This document shows, one piece after another, positions 61,244-64,000 of a DNA stretch of 64,000 nt (positions are counted from its first letter, which is position 1; every line of letters begins with the position of its first letter). The notes beneath the pieces are model-generated. The model worked only from the letters and a program-made list of their open reading frames with translations, was not told where the DNA came from and made no database searches. Made by a program: the position numbers and the translations under genes. This DNA comes from Blastococcus sp. CT_GayMR19 (GTDB lineage: Bacteria; Actinomycetota; Actinomycetes; Mycobacteriales; Geodermatophilaceae): assembly GCF_004570385.1 (NCBI RefSeq), contig NZ_SPQL01000002.1, positions 248,001-312,000 of the forward strand. The letters are read 5' to 3'.

Positions 61244-61975
61244 GTGACCATCGCCGGGCGCTTCCAGGAGGCCCTGCTCGAGGCGGACGAGCCCGGACTC
61301 GGCGGCCCCGAGCTGCTGCCCGTCCGGCTGGCCGGGGCAGCCGCCCGGATGCTGAGGGTGGACGGCGCCGGCCTCAGCCTGCTCGACGGCACGGGCAGGC
61401 GCGTCCCCCTGGGCGCCAGCTCGGAGCAGGCGTCGACCGCGGAGCGGCTCCAGTTCACCACCGGTGAGGGCCCCTGTACGACCGCCCAGGAGACGCGCCA
61501 GCCGGTGTTCGCCATCGAAGAGGACCTCATGCGCCGGTGGCCGGCCTTCGCCGACCTGCTGCTCGGGGCGACCCCGTTCCGCGCGGTCGTCGCGCTGCCC
61601 CTGCTGCCGGCGCTGCCCGGCGACGGCGCGATGGACCTCTTCTTCATCCGCCCGGACGAGGTGACCGACCTCGACATCTTCGAGGCCATGGCGGTCGGCG
61701 AGCTGGTCACGACCACCCTGAGCGATGCCGCCGTCTGGTCGACCTGGTCGCCCGATGCCGGCCCGGAGTGGCTGCACGGCCCCGTGCCCCGACGGCGCGC
61801 CGCGGTGTGGACGGCCATTGCCACGCTCGGTGTCGACCTCGATCTCACCGCACCCGCCGCGCTCGCCCTGATGCGGGCGCAGGCCTACGGCAGCGGCCGC
61901 TCCGTGGACGACGTCGCGGCAGACCTCCTCGCCGGCCGGCTGCGCCCTGACCAGCTGCGGGATCCGGACACCTGA
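61244..61975 (+). CDS. GAF-ANTAR regulator
   Basis: 243 residues from a GTG. Residues 15-155 are a GAF sensor (RVPLGASSEQASTAERLQFT, GEGPCTTAQ, FRAVVALPLLP). The C-terminal 60 residues (RAAVWTAIATLGVDLDLTAP, ALALMRAQAYGSGRSVDDVA) form a three-helix ANTAR domain, which binds RNA and prevents termination. Lies between pxpB and pxpA on the other strand. Target RNA unknown. Confidence 0.8.
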   Translation: MTIAGRFQEALLEADEPGLGGPELLPVRLAGAAARMLRVDGAGLSLLDGTGRRVPLGASSEQASTAERLQFTTGEGPCTTAQETRQPVFAIEEDLMRRWPAFADLLLGATPFRAVVALPLLPALPGDGAMDLFFIRPDEVTDLDIFEAMAVGELVTTTLSDAAVWSTWSPDAGPEWLHGPVPRRRAAVWTAIATLGVDLDLTAPAALALMRAQAYGSGRSVDDVAADLLAGRLRPDQLRDPDT

Positions 61976-61980
61976 CCGGC

Positions 61981-62757
61981 TCAGCCGCCGAGCGCGGTGA
62001 CGGTCAGCCCCGCGGACTCGAGCGCCGTCCGCACCGTCCGCGCCAGCTCGACGGCACCGGGGGTGTCGCCGTGCACGCAGATCGACTCGACCGGCATGAG
62101 CAGGGCCGTCCCGTCCACCGTCTCGACGACGCCGTCGGCCGCCATCCGCACCGCGCGCGCGGCGACCACGGCGGGCTCGTGCACCAGGGCGCCGGGCTGC
62201 GTGCGGGGCACCAGGGTGCCCTCCGCCGTGTATCCACGGTCGGCGAACCCCTCGGCGACGGGGCGCATCCCGGCCGCCTCCGCGGCCCGCAGCAGCGCCG
62301 ATCCGGGCAGCCCGAGCACCGGCAGCCTGCGGTCGAAGGCGAGGACGGCGTCGACGACCGCCCGCGCGTGGCCCTCGTGGGTGACCGCCGCGTTGTACAG
62401 CGCCCCGTGCGGCTTGACGTAGGACACCCGGCCGCCGGTGGTCCGCGCGATCCCGTCCAGCGCGGCCAGTTGGTAGAGCAGGTCGTCGGCCAGCTCGGCG
62501 GGCTCGACGTCCAGGAAGCGGCGGCCGAACCCGGCCAGGTCGCGGTAGGACACCTGCGCGCCGACCGCGACGCCCCCGGCCGCGGCGCGGGCGCAGACCC
62601 GGCGCATGGTGGAGGGATCCCCCGCGTGGAAGCCGCAGGCCACGTTCGCGCTGCTCACGATGCCGAGCAGGGCGTCGTCGTCGCCGAGCCGCCAGACCCC
62701 GAAGCCCTCGCCGAGGTCGGCGTTCAGGTCGATCCGGCGGGTTACTGGCGCGCTCAC
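61981..62757 (-). CDS. pxpA: 5-oxoprolinase subunit A (LamB/YcsF family)
   Basis: 258 residues from the GTG at 62755-62757. [20 protein letters not shown] is the family start; [32 protein letters not shown] and [18 protein letters not shown] follow. Works with PxpB and PxpC; separated from them only by the GAF-ANTAR gene. Confidence 0.94.
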   Translation of the reverse strand: MSAPVTRRIDLNADLGEGFGVWRLGDDDALLGIVSSANVACGFHAGDPSTMRRVCARAAAGGVAVGAQVSYRDLAGFGRRFLDVEPAELADDLLYQLAALDGIARTTGGRVSYVKPHGALYNAAVTHEGHARAVVDAVLAFDRRLPVLGLPGSALLRAAEAAGMRPVAEGFADRGYTAEGTLVPRTQPGALVHEPAVVAARAVRMAADGVVETVDGTALLMPVESICVHGDTPGAVELARTVRTALESAGLTVTALGG

Positions 62758-62923
62758 CGGGGCAGTCTCGCACCCGGGGCCGGGGACCTGAACGACGAAC
62801 GGAGACGACGGATCGAGGTCTCGACTTGGCGACATGTCGACAATCCGTGGCCGCAGTAACACTTTCCGCATGCGATCGTTGAGCAGCGGCAGGACGGGCC
62901 TGCCGGGGGGACAGGGGGTGCGG

Positions 62924-64000
62924 ATGCCGACGTCAGGAGTCGCCGCCACCGCCCTCCTGGAGGCGCTGCCCGACGTCGTGGTCGTCGCCGACGCCCACGG
63001 CTGCATCGTCTACACCAATCCGGCGGTCCGCTCGCTCCTGGGCCGGGACCCCGCCGCGCTGCGCGGCGAGCCGCTGACCGTGCTCGTGCCCGAGCGCTTC
63101 CGCTCCGCCCACGTGCAGGGGTTCCACCGCTTCCTGGCCACCGGTGTCGGACGGCTGGTCGGTGCGACGACCCAGGTGCCGGCCCTGCACGCGGACGGTT
63201 CCGAGGTCGCGGTCGAGCTGACCCTCTCGCGCCTGGACGGCGTCGCCGACGGCACGGTTCCCGCGCCCGAGCAGGCGGCGTCCGGTGGCGTCGTCGTCGC
63301 CGTCCTCCGGGACGCCAGCACCCTGATCCGGCTGGAGCGTCAGCTGGAGGTCGGCCGCTACCTCGCGGCGACCCTCCGGGTGACCGCCGCGCTGACGGAG
63401 GCGCGGGACGCCGAGGTCGCCTTCCGGCAGCTCCTGCCCACCCTGTGCGCCGAGCTCGACTGGGACGCCGCGACGCTGTGGCAGCCGGACGGGTTCGGCG
63501 GCCCGCTCGTCCGCACCGGCGCGTGGACCCCGCCCGGAGCGCCCGTGCCCGCCCTGCACGACGACGTCCGCCGCCGGTCGTTCGCCCGCGGAGAGGGGCT
63601 GCCGGGCCTGGCCTGGCAGCGCGGTGCGCCCGTGGTGATGGAGGACCTCTGGGCAGATCCGGACTTCCTCCGCACCGACGCCGCCCGGGCCGACGCCCTG
63701 CGCACCGGCATCGCCTTCCCCGTCCTCCGCGGCGACGACCTGCTGGCCGTGTGCGAGTTGTTCTCCCGCGAGCCGCGTCCGGTCCCGCAGGAGCTCGTCG
63801 ACGTGCTGGCGAGCGCCGGCCGGCAGATCGGCCAGTTCCTGGCCCGGCTCCGTGCCGAGTCCGAGGTCCGCGAGCTCGCCGACACGCTGCAGCGCAGCCT
63901 GCTGCCCTCCCACCTGCCCGCGATCCCGGGGGTCCAGCTCGCCGCCCGCTACCGGGCGGGCGCCGAGGGCGTCTTCGTCGGCGGCGACACCTACGACGTG
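62924..64000 (+). CDS. PAS-GAF-SpoIIE protein phosphatase, partial
   Basis: 359 residues are visible and the frame is open at the window end. PAS domain about 1-130 ([40 protein letters not shown]), a GAF domain about 150-310 ([60 protein letters not shown]), then the start of a SpoIIE-type PP2C domain ([28 protein letters not shown]; usually VGGDWYD). ATG at 62924; another at 62870 in frame. Probably a sensor acting on an anti-sigma antagonist. Confidence 0.88.
   Translation, partial: MPTSGVAATALLEALPDVVVVADAHGCIVYTNPAVRSLLGRDPAALRGEPLTVLVPERFRSAHVQGFHRFLATGVGRLVGATTQVPALHADGSEVAVELTLSRLDGVADGTVPAPEQAASGGVVVAVLRDASTLIRLERQLEVGRYLAATLRVTAALTEARDAEVAFRQLLPTLCAELDWDAATLWQPDGFGGPLVRTGAWTPPGAPVPALHDDVRRRSFARGEGLPGLAWQRGAPVVMEDLWADPDFLRTDAARADALRTGIAFPVLRGDDLLAVCELFSREPRPVPQELVDVLASAGRQIGQFLARLRAESEVRELADTLQRSLLPSHLPAIPGVQLAARYRAGAEGVFVGGDTYDV

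Overview
The window comes from a very high-GC actinobacterium. The gene content and order (sigE-anti-sigma-htrA-tatB next to a methyltransferase, glgC/glgA, mrp with an MgtE-like protein and a DUF1003 protein, a Tad/Flp pilus locus, many GTG starts and GTGA/ATGA overlaps) fit the Geodermatophilaceae (Blastococcus, Geodermatophilus, Modestobacter) or a close relative. The family is inferred from style and synteny, not from a marker gene.

Layout. 1-10.2 kb is accessory: the end of a GH43-like glycosidase, several small orphan genes, remnants of tad pilus genes, an operon of a split PEP-utilising (rifampin-phosphotransferase-like) enzyme with an MFS exporter, and secreted proteins. 10.4-25.2 kb is a Tad pilus locus (tadE, tadE-like, flp, tadC, tadB, cpaF) whose ATPase gene cpaF is cut in its Walker A codons by a 9.66-kb integrated element (14034-23695). 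Removing the element and joining at a shared GCCTG restores an exact 413-residue CpaF frame. The element carries a large serine integrase at one end, a primase-polymerase/helicase, an HNH nuclease, a scaffold-like protein and an HK97-type capsid protein. I see no portal, terminase or tail gene, which is the profile of a capsid-encoding phage satellite. Its other end carries a DUF3644-like protein and a lysine/alanine-rich histone-like protein. Beyond cpaF lies a nearly identical partial duplication of tadE-flp-tadC.

25.6-31.4 kb holds a beta-propeller phytase-like protein, a frameshifted IS1380-family transposase, a truncated LacI gene and a secreted subtilase. 31.4-34.1 kb has a PadR-controlled operon with three related zinc-ribbon proteins and a perfect palindromic operator, a split YeeE/YedE pair and two copies of a tiny basic protein (MGDKSP family).

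34.1-64 kb is mostly ordinary chromosome: OsmC, a TPP enzyme, quinone reductase, acyl-CoA dehydrogenase, HpcH/HpaI lyase, EamA and PhzF, a PRC/MgtE-N/CBS protein with DUF1003, a short-chain dehydrogenase with an apparent CTG start, AzlCD, Mrp, TatB-HtrA-RseA-SigE, glycogen genes, a cobalamin riboswitch with a BtuFCD importer, a 5-oxoprolinase pxpBC/pxpA set, a GAF/ANTAR regulator and the start of a PAS-GAF-SpoIIE phosphatase that runs off the window.
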